Source of the DNA: Pedobacter boryungensis
Lineage (GTDB): Bacteria > Bacteroidota > Bacteroidia > Sphingobacteriales > Sphingobacteriaceae
Direction of reading: 5' to 3'
Assembly (NCBI RefSeq): GCF_013204825.1
Contig: NZ_JABMKV010000001.1
Span: 1-64,000 of the forward strand
Length of the DNA: 64,000 bases
Each line of letters starts with the position of its first letter. Position 1 is the first letter of the stretch. Position numbers and translations under genes: made by a program. Shown here in pieces: positions 28,701 through 37,062 of this stretch. The notes below the pieces were generated by a model. The model searched no databases. It was not told the origin of the DNA and saw only the letters and a list, made by a program, of their open reading frames with translations.

Positions 28701-30755
28701 CAAATTTATCTGTGCATTTAAATTAAAGTTTGCATTACTATCAGGCATAGTGCTTTTAACATTTACTAATTGATTAGCATATGTTCCACTCAAACTCAAA
28801 TTTCGATAATTGTATTTATTGTAAGTCGCACTTAATACCTTCGCGTTAAACTTTGCATTAATTTTTTTAGGATCTAACCCTGTTCCAACTACATCAGCTT
28901 TAGCAGTAATTCTACCTAAAGTTGCCTGTTGTTTCAACAATCTGCCTACATTAAAATTGTTTAAACTGATGTTCGCTTTATAACTCTCCCTACCTTTAGG
29001 CCCTTTCATATTCGCAACTATCACTGCCCCACCCATATCAGTTTGTATATTAAGGTTGGTATTAAAATCAGTCATCGAACCTTTGAAAATTCCTCTGGCA
29101 TTAACCACATTAGGTAATTCTATAGAAGGAGGTAACGATTTTTTCGGCACAACAACTAAAATATCGCCTTTAGTTAAATGAAGTTTTTTAATCGTTAAAT
29201 CGAGATAAGTTTTATTTAAATCCGGTAACCCTTTTACTTTACCACTAATATCTATTTGAGTGTTTTTTAAACCGCTAATCTGCAATTGTGGAATATTCAA
29301 ATTGTTTAGATATCCGTTTACATTCGCATTTATTTTAATTTTTTCATTTCGATAATTTGTAGGAATTGCATTACTAAAAAAGGCAGCATCTTTTAAACCT
29401 ATAGTGGTATTTTTAAAGTTTAAACTTAGTTTTACCTTTTCAGGATGTTTGGTTAAATCATCTATCGAGGTAAAGCTTAATTCAGTAGCATTTTCAATAG
29501 TTGTATTTGGAGTTTTTAAAATGAAGTTGGCCAATTTAATTTGCTTGTCGTTATAAATCGCATCACCTTTTAAATCATTTAAAATAAAACCACTTTTATC
29601 TTTAAAAGAACCATTATTAACCTTAACAGTTATCCCTCCATTGCTGAAATTTAAATCATCTACACCTAAAGTTAAATTAGTAATGTTAAGATGATTAAAA
29701 TCAAAACCTTTTGTTGGCTTTGTAGCAACGTTATCATATTGAATTTCATTATCATTAAAGTCAACTTTCTTTAAAAATAAGGCCAAGGGCGATGCTTCTA
29801 CAACAACCGTATCTTTTACTTTTTTTAAATTATTGCTAGGTGCAGGCTTAAACGCAAACAAGATTTTAGACTTGTTTAATTTTGCTTCATCGGCATTATA
29901 CTTGCCATTCGTTAAATCTAATTTTAAATTAACTAAACCTAAATCATTAAGATTTGCTATAGCTTTTGTAGTTGATAACTGATCATCATAATTGATTTTT
30001 ACATTATTAAATGAAAAATCCTGCACAGTGATCGTTGGTAATTTTCCAGTCGTTTTTTGTGTGCTATCAACGCTATTGGTAATATGTTGTACCAATTGTG
30101 TTAAAGGTTTCTGTTGAAGATAATTTAACGAAGAATTTTTTAAGCTTAATTCCTTGATGACATAATTTTGTTTAGCCAAATCAAAATCTTTAATTCTCGA
30201 TTTAAACTCACCCAAATGTAACTTCATATCATTTCCAGCTACATCATCGTGGTAGGTAATGCCAATATCTGTAAATAAAACCTTATCAATTCTGAATTTT
30301 AGCGGTGCAGAAGACGTATCTTTTTCCGGATTTTTTTTCTCCTCCGTCATAAAAGCATCTACCAAAAAAGAAAAATTGAAACTCGTATCTGGATTTATTC
30401 GTTTTACGTTAGCACGTATTTTTTTTAGTTCAATTTTGTTAACCTCAACGGTGTTTTTAAGCAACTTAAAAAGACTAATATCAACCTGTAATTTCTCTGC
30501 ATAAAGTAACGTATCGCCTTTTCGGTCTTCAATATAAAACTTGTTTAAAACAACATCTTTTGGCAAAGCGATTTTAATACTTTCTAGTCTTATTTCTGTT
30601 TTTGTTTTGTTTTTGAGATAACTAATGGCTCTATTTTTAACAAAATTTTGTACAGCAGGGATATTTAGAGAAACTGCAACAAGTATAACTAGCATAATTA
30701 TACTAGCAATTATCCATAAAATAATCTTTAAACCTTTACGTAAATACTTGTTCAA
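25770..30755 (-). CDS. tamB: TamB: translocation/assembly module, inner-membrane to outer-membrane bridge
   Basis: 1,661 residues. A single N-terminal membrane anchor (about residues 10-32, LKIILWIIASIIMLVILVAV) is followed by a very long chain of short beta strands rich in N-L-x-x-x-N and D-x-x-L patterns, the AsmA-like repeated groove fold. The C-terminal ~400 residues carry the DUF490/TamB domain (YEVEEGSYSLTVAPLGKRPF, LPENERGALEGTVYTKLQ, LALNRFIANNPFQSL, SVGSSFGLEG-like VTVGSSFGLEG). TamB spans the periplasm and partners with TamL, encoded immediately downstream with a 17-bp overlap. The start is TTG at 30755; no ATG is in frame before residue 21, which is inside the membrane helix. Operon: tamB-tamL-yihY. 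Confidence 0.92.
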   Translation of the reverse strand: MNKYLRKGLKIILWIIASIIMLVILVAVSLNIPAVQNFVKNRAISYLKNKTKTEIRLESIKIALPKDVVLNKFYIEDRKGDTLLYAEKLQVDISLFKLLKNTVEVNKIELKKIRANVKRINPDTSFNFSFLVDAFMTEEKKNPEKDTSSAPLKFRIDKVLFTDIGITYHDDVAGNDMKLHLGEFKSRIKDFDLAKQNYVIKELSLKNSSLNYLQQKPLTQLVQHITNSVDSTQKTTGKLPTITVQDFSFNNVKINYDDQLSTTKAIANLNDLGLVNLKLDLTNGKYNADEAKLNKSKILFAFKPAPSNNLKKVKDTVVVEASPLALFLKKVDFNDNEIQYDNVATKPTKGFDFNHLNITNLTLGVDDLNFSNGGITVKVNNGSFKDKSGFILNDLKGDAIYNDKQIKLANFILKTPNTTIENATELSFTSIDDLTKHPEKVKLSLNFKNTTIGLKDAAFFSNAIPTNYRNEKIKINANVNGYLNNLNIPQLQISGLKNTQIDISGKVKGLPDLNKTYLDLTIKKLHLTKGDILVVVPKKSLPPSIELPNVVNARGIFKGSMTDFNTNLNIQTDMGGAVIVANMKGPKGRESYKANISLNNFNVGRLLKQQATLGRITAKADVVGTGLDPKKINAKFNAKVLSATYNKYNYRNLSLSGTYANQLVNVKSTMPDSNANFNLNAQINLAGKYPSIKANVDLKQIDLQKLNFSSTEFKVAGNIKANLSTVDVDYLNGDVFATGLQLVKEGRKFNVDTVELHALSTATSNSLILKSELLSAKIDGKYQLSKIGNAVINQINKYYQFGEVTSIPDQRIRFAINIYNPKFLKDFVPELTTFLPSKINGLLDTQKDSLLMNASFPKIVYGDYTIDSSRIAVNNTNQKLNYNFTIKSIQSPAIVLFNSEISGDAANNQLNLNVFLRDRQRKDKYVIAGIFKSFNKDFRFNLDPNKLLLDYEKWTVDPANYIQFGRSGILANQFNLSQGSQLLSINSITNTPNSPLQAEFKNFQIETLTKFAETDTTLVGGTINGKVNVKDLVSNPKFEADLTVSKLRYQKDELGDLSLLVNNNTANAFEVDARLKGVHELSAKGFYYTAPESALDLAVNIDKIDLKEIESVSLGQIRNGKGTLTGQFSVKGELTSPKILGNLKFNNAGFNVAYINSYFTMPNQEITFNNEGIRFDDFTLIDSLGQKAIIDGNIYTTDFKNVRFGLDIRTNNFRAINSTAADNDMIYGTVFLTSTIKVRGDLNQPDVNMDIKVNKGTKFFYALPINDPSVIEQEGIVQFIDKDAPPFNGKKDLKADSVSKSPLKGLNLVADITIDPEAELNVVVDPQNGDNLSVKGNANLNATIDPSGKISLTGRYEVEEGSYSLTVAPLGKRPFKIVKGSTIIWTGEPTAATVNLTALYEVNAAPIDLINEPDNIRAKTKLPFQVYLYMKDELLKPTISFKIDLPENERGALEGTVYTKLQNVNRDENELNKQVFALLALNRFIANNPFQSLVGGGGGASTLARSSVSKLLTEQLNNLASDLIQGVDLNFGVNSSEDYSTGSLQQKTDLEIGLSKKLLSDRLTVTVGSSFGLEGPKTPGQSSSNIAGNVNIDYALSADGRYRLRFYRRNQNEGIVEGQIIETGLGFTLVVDYNKFREIFQSRKKKLRNQIERKPKDETTN

Positions 30756-30906
30756 GCGAAATAAATTGAGATGATTTAATCTTTAAACTATAACCATGCC
30801 ATAACATGTAATTTTTAAACAAAATTGAGCTAAAAATGTTCTTTAGTATTTAAAGAAAAAATAGCTTAGGTTTATACCCCGCAAATTAGTTGTGGAACTA
30901 ATTATT

Positions 30907-31395
30907 ATGATTACACAAAATTTTACAATCAGCTACGAAACTTTTGATAATATAGAAGAACTTTCGGAAACAGACCAAATGCTATGCAACAAAGCAAAAG
31001 ACGCCTTGACTTCTTCACACTCACCATATTCTAAGTTTAAAGTTGGTACAGCAGTTCTATTGACTAATGATCAAGTAGTTTTAGGTAGCAATCAAGAAAA
31101 TGTAGCTTACCCATCTGGATTGTGTGCAGAACGGGTTGCGTTGTTTACCATCGGATCAAATTATCCGAATGCGGTTATAAAATCGATGGCAATTACAGCA
31201 CAAACAGCAAATTTTAAAATAGAAAATCCTGTTACTTCTTGCGGAGCTTGTTTACAAGTAATGGCAGAATATGAACAAAGGCAAAAATTGCCTATTGATG
31301 TGTTGTTTTATTGCATTGATGGCAAAATAATTAAAGTAAAAGGAGTAAAGAGTTTATTACCTTTTGGTTTTGTAGAGGATAGATTAGGCGGGTAA
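30907..31395 (+). CDS. cdd: Cytidine deaminase
   Basis: About 162 residues from ATG 30907 (an in-frame GTG at 30892 is less likely). It hydrolyses cytidine and deoxycytidine to uridine and deoxyuridine in pyrimidine salvage. Zinc-site motifs: CAERVALF (Cys ligand and catalytic Glu, the tetrameric Cys-type enzyme) and SCGACLQVMAEY (two further Cys ligands; most family members have PCGxC). YSKFKVGTAVL, NQENVAYPSGLCAE and LPFGF also match. It is divergent from tamB with a 151-bp gap and stands alone, 231 bp before parC. Confidence 0.92.
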   Translation: MITQNFTISYETFDNIEELSETDQMLCNKAKDALTSSHSPYSKFKVGTAVLLTNDQVVLGSNQENVAYPSGLCAERVALFTIGSNYPNAVIKSMAITAQTANFKIENPVTSCGACLQVMAEYEQRQKLPIDVLFYCIDGKIIKVKGVKSLLPFGFVEDRLGG

Positions 31396-31626
31396 AATCT
31401 AAGATAGTTGCACATTACTGTGTTAACTAAACCCGATGGTAGCGAACACGAAGTAAAGCGAACAGCGGGACTAACTTTAAAAAGAGTTACTGTTTTTTGC
31501 TTTTCAAATCTGACCTGAAATCTAAAACTCAATAGTGTAATTTTATTTCACACCCTGTTTAAAACTTCTCACTAAAATTCTATTAACAAGCGTTATATTT
31601 ACGCATCCCAAATACTTTTATAGCGA

Positions 31627-34536
31627 ATGAGTGAAGAATTAGAAAACAACTTAAACGAAGAAAATAAACATACAATTACCCCAATTAATGGGCTTTATGA
31701 AAATTGGTTTCTCGATTATGCTTCTTATGTAATTCTAGATAGGGCAGTTCCGCACATACACGATGGTTTAAAACCCGTGCAACGCCGTATTATGCACTCG
31801 CTTAAGGAAATGGACGACGGACGTTTTAACAAAGCGGCCAACGTTATTGGGAATACCATGAAATACCATCCACATGGTGATGCCTCAATTGGCGATGCCA
31901 TGGTTCAAATTGGACAGAAAGATTTATTAATAGATTGCCAGGGGAACTGGGGAGATCCTATCACAGGAGATAGCGCTGCAGCACCTCGTTATATCGAAGC
32001 TCGTTTATCGAAATTTGCAAATGATGTAGTTTTTAATGCTGATACCACCATTTGGCAATTAAGTTACGATGGTAGAAACAGTGAGCCTGTAACCTTACCT
32101 GTTAAATTTCCCTTATTATTAGCACAAGGAGCAGAAGGTATTGCAGTAGGTTTAGCCACTAAAGTAATGCCGCACAATTTTGTTGAATTGTTAGATGCTT
32201 CGATAGAAATTTTAAAAGGAAACAGGAGTAATATTTTACCAGATTTCTTTACAGGAGGCATGGCCGATTTTTCTAACTACAACGAAGGAATGCGTGGTGG
32301 TAGAATTAGAGTTCGTGCAAAAATTACCGAGAAGGATAAAAAAACGTTGGTAATTACTGAAATTCCATACAGTACCACAACGGGATCTGTTATTGATAGT
32401 ATTTTAGCAGCTAATGATAAAGGCAAAATCAAGATAAAAAAGATTGAAGATAATACCGCTGCAAATGTGGAAATTGTTATTCAATTAGCCCCTGGTATTT
32501 CACCAGATGTAACCATCGATGCCTTGTATGCTTTTACCGCTTGCGAAGTTTCTATTTCTCCAAATACCTGTATTATTAAGGATGATAAACCTCATTTCTT
32601 AACAGTAAATGATATATTAGAGCAAAACACTAAGCACACTAAATTCCTATTAAAACGTGAATTAGAAATACGTTTGTACGAATTGCAAGAGCGAATTTTC
32701 TTTAGTTCATTGTTAAAGATTTTCATTCAAGAAGGGATGTATAAAAATCCTGAATATGAAAATGCAAGTGATTTTGACGCTGTTGTGAATGTGTTAAACA
32801 TTTTATTTGAACCTTTTAAAGCCTCACTCTATAGAGAAATTTTACCAGAAGATTTTAAAAAGCTAATCGATAAGCCAATGAGTAGCATCACACGTTTTGA
32901 TGTGAAAAAGGCTGATGAGCAAATGAAAGCTTTAGAAGATGAAATTAAAGTTGTAAAAGGTCATTTACGCCATTTAACTGATTATGCGATCGCTTGGTTT
33001 CAGAAACTAAAAGATAAATACGGAAAAGGCAGGGAGCGTAAAACCGAAATTCGCTTATTTGATAGAGTTGAAGCGAGCAAAGTCGCGTTAGCAAACGTAA
33101 AGTTGTACGTGAATAAAGAAGACGGTTTTGTTGGTACAGGCTTAAAAAAGGACGAGTTCGTTGCAGATTGTTCTGATATTGATGAGATCATTGTTTTTCG
33201 TGAAGATGGAAAGTGTATTGTGACAAAGGTGGCCGATAAAACCTTTGTAGGTAAAGGAATTATTCATGCGCAAGTATTTAAAAAAGGGGATGATAGAACC
33301 GTGTATAATCTCATTTATAGAGATGGTGCAAACGGAACAAGTTACATTAAACGTTTCTCGGTTTTAGGTGTTACTCGCGATAAAGAATACGATTTAACCA
33401 AAGGAACAAAAGGATCTAAGATTTTATATTTTACAGCAAATCCTAATGGCGAAGCAGAAGTAATTACCGTACAGCTTAAGCCACATTCTAAACTTAAAAA
33501 GCTACAATTTGATATAGATTTTGCAGAAACTGCTATAAAAGGACGAGCGTCTCAAGGAAATATAGTTTCAAAATATCCTATTAAAAAAGTTTTATTTAAG
33601 AGTAAAGGGGTTTCTACCTTATCAGGATTAAAGATTTGGTATGATGAATTACTAAAACGCTTAAATGTAGATGGGAGAGGGAAATACCTTGGTGAATTTG
33701 ATGGCGATGATAAAATTTTGCAAGTTAATGCTGCAGGTTGGTACGAACTAACATCATTCGATTTAAGTAATCACTTTGATCCAGGAATTGTATTAATGCA
33801 AAAATTTGATCCTGAAAAAATTTACGGATTAATACATTACGATGCCAAGGCGAAAAACTATTATGTAAAACGTTTTGTGTTCGAATTACAACCTGCTGGT
33901 AAAGAAGTAAGCATTATTAGCGAAGAACCAGGGTCTAAAATGATTTTTATCACAGGAAAGGCAGATGCACAAGTTCAGGTTGACGTAGAAAAAGGAAAAT
34001 CTAAAACTCCAGAAACTTTAGTATTAGACTTAGCAGGATTAATTGATGTGAAGGGACTAAAAGCTAATGGCAATCGACTTTCGCAACATGATGTGAAAAA
34101 AGTGAACTTGGTAAATGCAGAATCAGAAATAGGAACAGTGCTGGTTGAAACTTCAAAAGTAAATGTTGATGAATCTAATTATGAAGAAGATTTAACTGAA
34201 AATACAACTGAAATAGGTGAAGAAATATCTCCGGATCAAATTAATTTAGCAACAGAACAAGAAAATCAACTGTCTGAAATAAAAGCAGAAAAGGAAAAAC
34301 TTATTGAAGAACCGGAAAAGAAGAAGCTAGTTTTCGAATCTAAACCTGCTAAAATTGAGCAACAACCAGCGACAGGGGAGAAAGGTGAAGTTGAAGAGAA
34401 AAAGGAAATAGAAGATAAGGAAGCAAAACTTGAACCTAAAACTGATGAACCAAAACCTGCTAAAAAAGTAGATTTTGAAATTACCAATCCAGATGATATT
34501 AAGATTGATGATAAAGGACAATTAGGTTTTTTTTAA
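31627..34536 (+). CDS. parC: DNA topoisomerase IV subunit A
   Basis: 969 residues. It is the DNA-cleaving subunit that works with ParE (18339). Early motifs: LKPVQRRIMHSLKEM, KYHPHGDASIGDAMV and the active-site tyrosine Tyr122 in APRYIEARLS. A winged-helix/tower region is followed by a coiled-coil (KADEQMKALEDEIKVVKGHL) and a beta-pinwheel-like C-terminal domain (about residues 500-830). Residues ~840-969 form a non-globular tail rich in Glu, Lys and Pro (EKEKLIEEPEKKK, EEKKEIEDKEAKLEPK) with a conserved-looking end, DIKIDDKGQLGFF. The absence of an obvious GyrA box fits ParC. A small secreted-protein gene follows after 10 bp. Confidence 0.92.
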   Translation: MSEELENNLNEENKHTITPINGLYENWFLDYASYVILDRAVPHIHDGLKPVQRRIMHSLKEMDDGRFNKAANVIGNTMKYHPHGDASIGDAMVQIGQKDLLIDCQGNWGDPITGDSAAAPRYIEARLSKFANDVVFNADTTIWQLSYDGRNSEPVTLPVKFPLLLAQGAEGIAVGLATKVMPHNFVELLDASIEILKGNRSNILPDFFTGGMADFSNYNEGMRGGRIRVRAKITEKDKKTLVITEIPYSTTTGSVIDSILAANDKGKIKIKKIEDNTAANVEIVIQLAPGISPDVTIDALYAFTACEVSISPNTCIIKDDKPHFLTVNDILEQNTKHTKFLLKRELEIRLYELQERIFFSSLLKIFIQEGMYKNPEYENASDFDAVVNVLNILFEPFKASLYREILPEDFKKLIDKPMSSITRFDVKKADEQMKALEDEIKVVKGHLRHLTDYAIAWFQKLKDKYGKGRERKTEIRLFDRVEASKVALANVKLYVNKEDGFVGTGLKKDEFVADCSDIDEIIVFREDGKCIVTKVADKTFVGKGIIHAQVFKKGDDRTVYNLIYRDGANGTSYIKRFSVLGVTRDKEYDLTKGTKGSKILYFTANPNGEAEVITVQLKPHSKLKKLQFDIDFAETAIKGRASQGNIVSKYPIKKVLFKSKGVSTLSGLKIWYDELLKRLNVDGRGKYLGEFDGDDKILQVNAAGWYELTSFDLSNHFDPGIVLMQKFDPEKIYGLIHYDAKAKNYYVKRFVFELQPAGKEVSIISEEPGSKMIFITGKADAQVQVDVEKGKSKTPETLVLDLAGLIDVKGLKANGNRLSQHDVKKVNLVNAESEIGTVLVETSKVNVDESNYEEDLTENTTEIGEEISPDQINLATEQENQLSEIKAEKEKLIEEPEKKKLVFESKPAKIEQQPATGEKGEVEEKKEIEDKEAKLEPKTDEPKPAKKVDFEITNPDDIKIDDKGQLGFF

Positions 34537-34546
34537 GGATACTAAT

Positions 34547-34951
34547 ATGAAGAAAATACTTATTATTGGATTGTTATCGTTTATTAGCTTAATCACATTT
34601 GCTCAAGATAAAAATGTTGAAGTAGCTATAAATAAATGGATAGATTGTTTTAATGAAAAGAATTATCGAGGTGCTTATGATCTATATGCATCTGTTTATA
34701 AACAAAAAGTGCCTTTAGAAACAGTAACTGCACAGATGAAGGAAGTTTTTGGAATGATGGGTAAATTGAAATCTATTAAATTTATTTCTTACAAAGACTA
34801 TGTTTATAAATATATCTTTTATGCAAAAACAAATCTGATAGAAGCTGATGTAAGTATTGTAATAAATAAAGATTATCAATTTGGTTATCTAGGCTTTGAA
34901 AGTATCGGAGGAACAGGAGATCCACCTAAAGCCGGAAAAGGAGAATTTTAA
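34547..34951 (+). CDS. Small secreted protein, DUF4019/SnoaL-like
   Basis: 134 residues with a signal peptide (MKKILIIGLLSFISLITFAQ, cleaved after FAQ). The mature part, about 114 residues, starts VEVAINKWIDCFNEKNYRGAYDLYASVYK, the N-terminal helical pattern of DUF4019/DUF3887 or NTF2/SnoaL-like small periplasmic domains; this assignment is tentative. The function is unknown. It begins 10 bp after the parC stop, so it is likely read through from parC, and is followed by a strong bidirectional terminator. Confidence 0.65.
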   Translation: MKKILIIGLLSFISLITFAQDKNVEVAINKWIDCFNEKNYRGAYDLYASVYKQKVPLETVTAQMKEVFGMMGKLKSIKFISYKDYVYKYIFYAKTNLIEADVSIVINKDYQFGYLGFESIGGTGDPPKAGKGEF

Positions 34952-34952
34952 T

Positions 34953-34983
34953 AAAAAGGCTTCGAAATTTTCGAAGCCTTTTT
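34953..34983. terminator. Bidirectional rho-independent terminator
   Basis: A perfect 14-bp stem, 34953-34966 (AAAAAGGCTTCGAA) with 34970-34983, and a 3-nt loop; A run on one side and T run on the other. It lies between the convergent parC-unit and the lipoprotein gene at 34994 and can serve both. Confidence 0.88.
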
Positions 34984-34993
34984 ATTAATCTAA

Positions 34994-36028
34994 TTATTGA
35001 TATTGAATATAACTAGGTAAGGGTTTTAATTTCATTAGCTCTTCTGGAGTCATCATGCGATTAGGAGCCTTTTTAATATCGTTTTTATAAAACAATTTAA
35101 ACCCTGTAAACTGTACAGGTTCGCCATAAATAAAGTGACGATACGTTCCTAATTTTAAATCTGGTTCACCCCAACCATCCATGTGCATTACAATTTGTAC
35201 TTCTGGTCTCAATTTAATGTTTTGACTATTTGTTACCATTTTTTTAGTGAAACGGTGTAATACAAAAACTTTCGGAGGAAGATTATACTTTTTAACGATA
35301 TCTGCTAAATACCCAGTTACATAATTAACATCTGCCGCATCATAAGTACCGATTTTTTTGCCTGGCAATGAACCATCTTTCATAGAAAACTCTGGATCGA
35401 TACCTAAATGTACATTAGGCATTTCTAAATACTTTTCTATGTGAGGTAATTCAGCTTTTATAGTACTTAAAGCAACTTGTAAATCTAAAAATACAATGGT
35501 GTTAGGGTGCATTTTAGCAATCTTTAAAACGGAATCAATTTGCTTATTTCCCATTCTATTAATGTATTTCCCATCTTTACCAGGAGTACCACTAGCTACT
35601 GCTGCAATGTAATGTAAGCCAACTTGTACAGGAGTAGATGGATCTACTTTTTGCCATTTTTTAACCTCAGCATTTAAGCGTTGCCACATCTCTTTTGGAG
35701 CATATTCTCCTAATGCGCCCATTTTTTTTGAGTGTAAATTTCCATAATAAACTACAATTCGTTTAAAAGGTAAAATTGCTCCATCAATTGGGTAAGGTTG
35801 ATTTTTTACTGGCCATTTTCCAGTAGTATCGCCATTGGCCAATTTTTTTATTAAGGCATTGTATTTTGCCGTATCAACTGGTGTACGTTGATTTTCTTCT
35901 TCAACTTTGGTTGAGTCTGTACTTGCAGTTTTACCATTACTTTTTTTCGCATCAGAAGTGCAATAAGAAAATGTACTAATTGTAGCTATTCCGATTAAGA
36001 ATATTCCCGCAATCTTGGTTAATTTCAT
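34994..36028 (-). CDS. Putative lipoprotein with TIM-barrel-like fold, function unknown
   Basis: 344 residues. The N-terminus is a signal peptide with a possible lipobox FSYC (Cys23), though Tyr before Cys is atypical, then a low-complexity linker (TSDAKKSNGKTASTDSTKVEEE). The globular part (about 85-330) alternates strands and helices: RIVVYYG, VQVGLHYIAA, IVFLDLQVAL, VHLGIDPEFSM, KVFVLHRFTKK, VQIVMHMDGWG, FTGFKLFYKND. This order suggests a TIM barrel, and IDPEF and HMDG are candidates for active-site acids; that is inference. I do not recognise a characterised family. It is monocistronic on the minus strand and converges on the parC unit through a shared terminator. Confidence 0.7.
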   Translation of the reverse strand: MKLTKIAGIFLIGIATISTFSYCTSDAKKSNGKTASTDSTKVEEENQRTPVDTAKYNALIKKLANGDTTGKWPVKNQPYPIDGAILPFKRIVVYYGNLHSKKMGALGEYAPKEMWQRLNAEVKKWQKVDPSTPVQVGLHYIAAVASGTPGKDGKYINRMGNKQIDSVLKIAKMHPNTIVFLDLQVALSTIKAELPHIEKYLEMPNVHLGIDPEFSMKDGSLPGKKIGTYDAADVNYVTGYLADIVKKYNLPPKVFVLHRFTKKMVTNSQNIKLRPEVQIVMHMDGWGEPDLKLGTYRHFIYGEPVQFTGFKLFYKNDIKKAPNRMMTPEELMKLKPLPSYIQYQ

Positions 36029-36068
36029 AAGTAGTATTTAATTTTTAGTTTTTAGCGTTATCTTTTAT

Positions 36069-36076
36069 CAAAAATA
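36069..36076 (-). promoter_or_regulatory. Putative -7 promoter box for the lipoprotein gene
   Basis: Minus strand reads TATTTTTG, an exact TAnnTTTG match about 40 nt before the ATG at 36028. No clear -33 box was seen. Confidence 0.4.
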
Positions 36077-36160
36077 CACCAATTCGGTTTGGACGTATGT
36101 TATAATTATCAACAGATTAACATTCTGTCAAAAAAGCTGATTTTTATTGAGATTAGAAAG

Positions 36161-37048
36161 TTATTTTTTAAAAGTGTTGAACTTGCCAAAAACACCCAAT
36201 GGTAGTTTAATACCAGATGTGGCTTGTAAATAAAGTTCCCCAGTTTCTAAATTTTTTACCTGTGGAAAAGAAGTTTTGATTAAATTTTCTACAATTACCG
36301 ATGAAAAGCCTAATGAATACGTATTTAAGATGAGGAAATGTTCTTCTTCATCCAATAATTGAACAACATCTTGCATCATCTCTTGAATATGATCTTCCAA
36401 TTTCCATTTTTCACCATTTGGGCCATGGCCAAAAGCAGGTGGATCTAAAATAATTCCGTTGTACTTTTTACCGCGTTTTAATTCCCTTTTCACAAATTTC
36501 AATGCATCCTCAACAACCCAGCGTACATCTTTTAAATTCGATAATTCCTGATTTTCATTTGCCCAGTTCACCACTTGCTTAATGGAATCAACATGAGTGG
36601 TATCTGCACCTGCGGCTTTAGCCACTAAAGATGCTGCACCTGTGTAAGCAAATAAATTGAGTACTTTTGGTATGGGAGTTTTAAACTTTTTGATTGATGA
36701 TGAAATGTAATCCCAATTAACAGCTTGCTCTGGAAAAACGCCCACATGCTTAAAGGAAGTAAGGCCTAATCGTAGATTGATACTGATATCATCATTTTTA
36801 TAATTTACATTCCAGCGGTCTGGAACATTTTTATCAATTTTAATCCATTCTCCAGTGGTTGCGGAACGGCCTTTAAAATTAATATGAGTTTTTTTCTTCC
36901 ACTCTTGTGGAGATAATACTTTTTTCCAAACTGCCTGCGGTTCTGGACGAGAAAGTACAAGATTGCCAAAGCGTTCTAATTTTTCAAAATCTCCGCAATC
37001 TATTAACTCGTAATCTTTCCAGTGTGTTGGGGTTAAAAGGCTAATCAT
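36161..37048 (-). CDS. Class I SAM-dependent methyltransferase, RlmI-like
   Basis: 295 residues. The SAM motif VLNLFAYTGAASLVAKAAGA is followed by the acidic strand end THVDSIKQVVNWANEN and the catalytic-type motif NGIILDPPAFGHGPNG, as in the COG1092 / Methyltrans_SAM family (E. coli RlmI and relatives, 23S rRNA methyltransferases). An N-terminal segment (EWIKIDKNVPDRWNV) resembles this family's substrate-binding part, but the PUA domain of RlmI is missing. RNA methylation is therefore likely but the target is not known. The start lies 14 bp after the mlaF stop, making it the third gene of an mlaE-mlaF unit; the functional link to lipid transport is unclear. Confidence 0.78.
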   Translation of the reverse strand: MISLLTPTHWKDYELIDCGDFEKLERFGNLVLSRPEPQAVWKKVLSPQEWKKKTHINFKGRSATTGEWIKIDKNVPDRWNVNYKNDDISINLRLGLTSFKHVGVFPEQAVNWDYISSSIKKFKTPIPKVLNLFAYTGAASLVAKAAGADTTHVDSIKQVVNWANENQELSNLKDVRWVVEDALKFVKRELKRGKKYNGIILDPPAFGHGPNGEKWKLEDHIQEMMQDVVQLLDEEEHFLILNTYSLGFSSVIVENLIKTSFPQVKNLETGELYLQATSGIKLPLGVFGKFNTFKK

Positions 37049-37062
37049 AAATGGTTTGTAAA

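Noticed and set aside
31396..31626. Possible regulatory RNA or small gene between cdd and parC
   Set aside because: Only AT-rich sequence with a degenerate dispersed-repeat-like stretch (about 31430-31470) and a weak TATATTTA box; no stable conserved structure or ORF seen.
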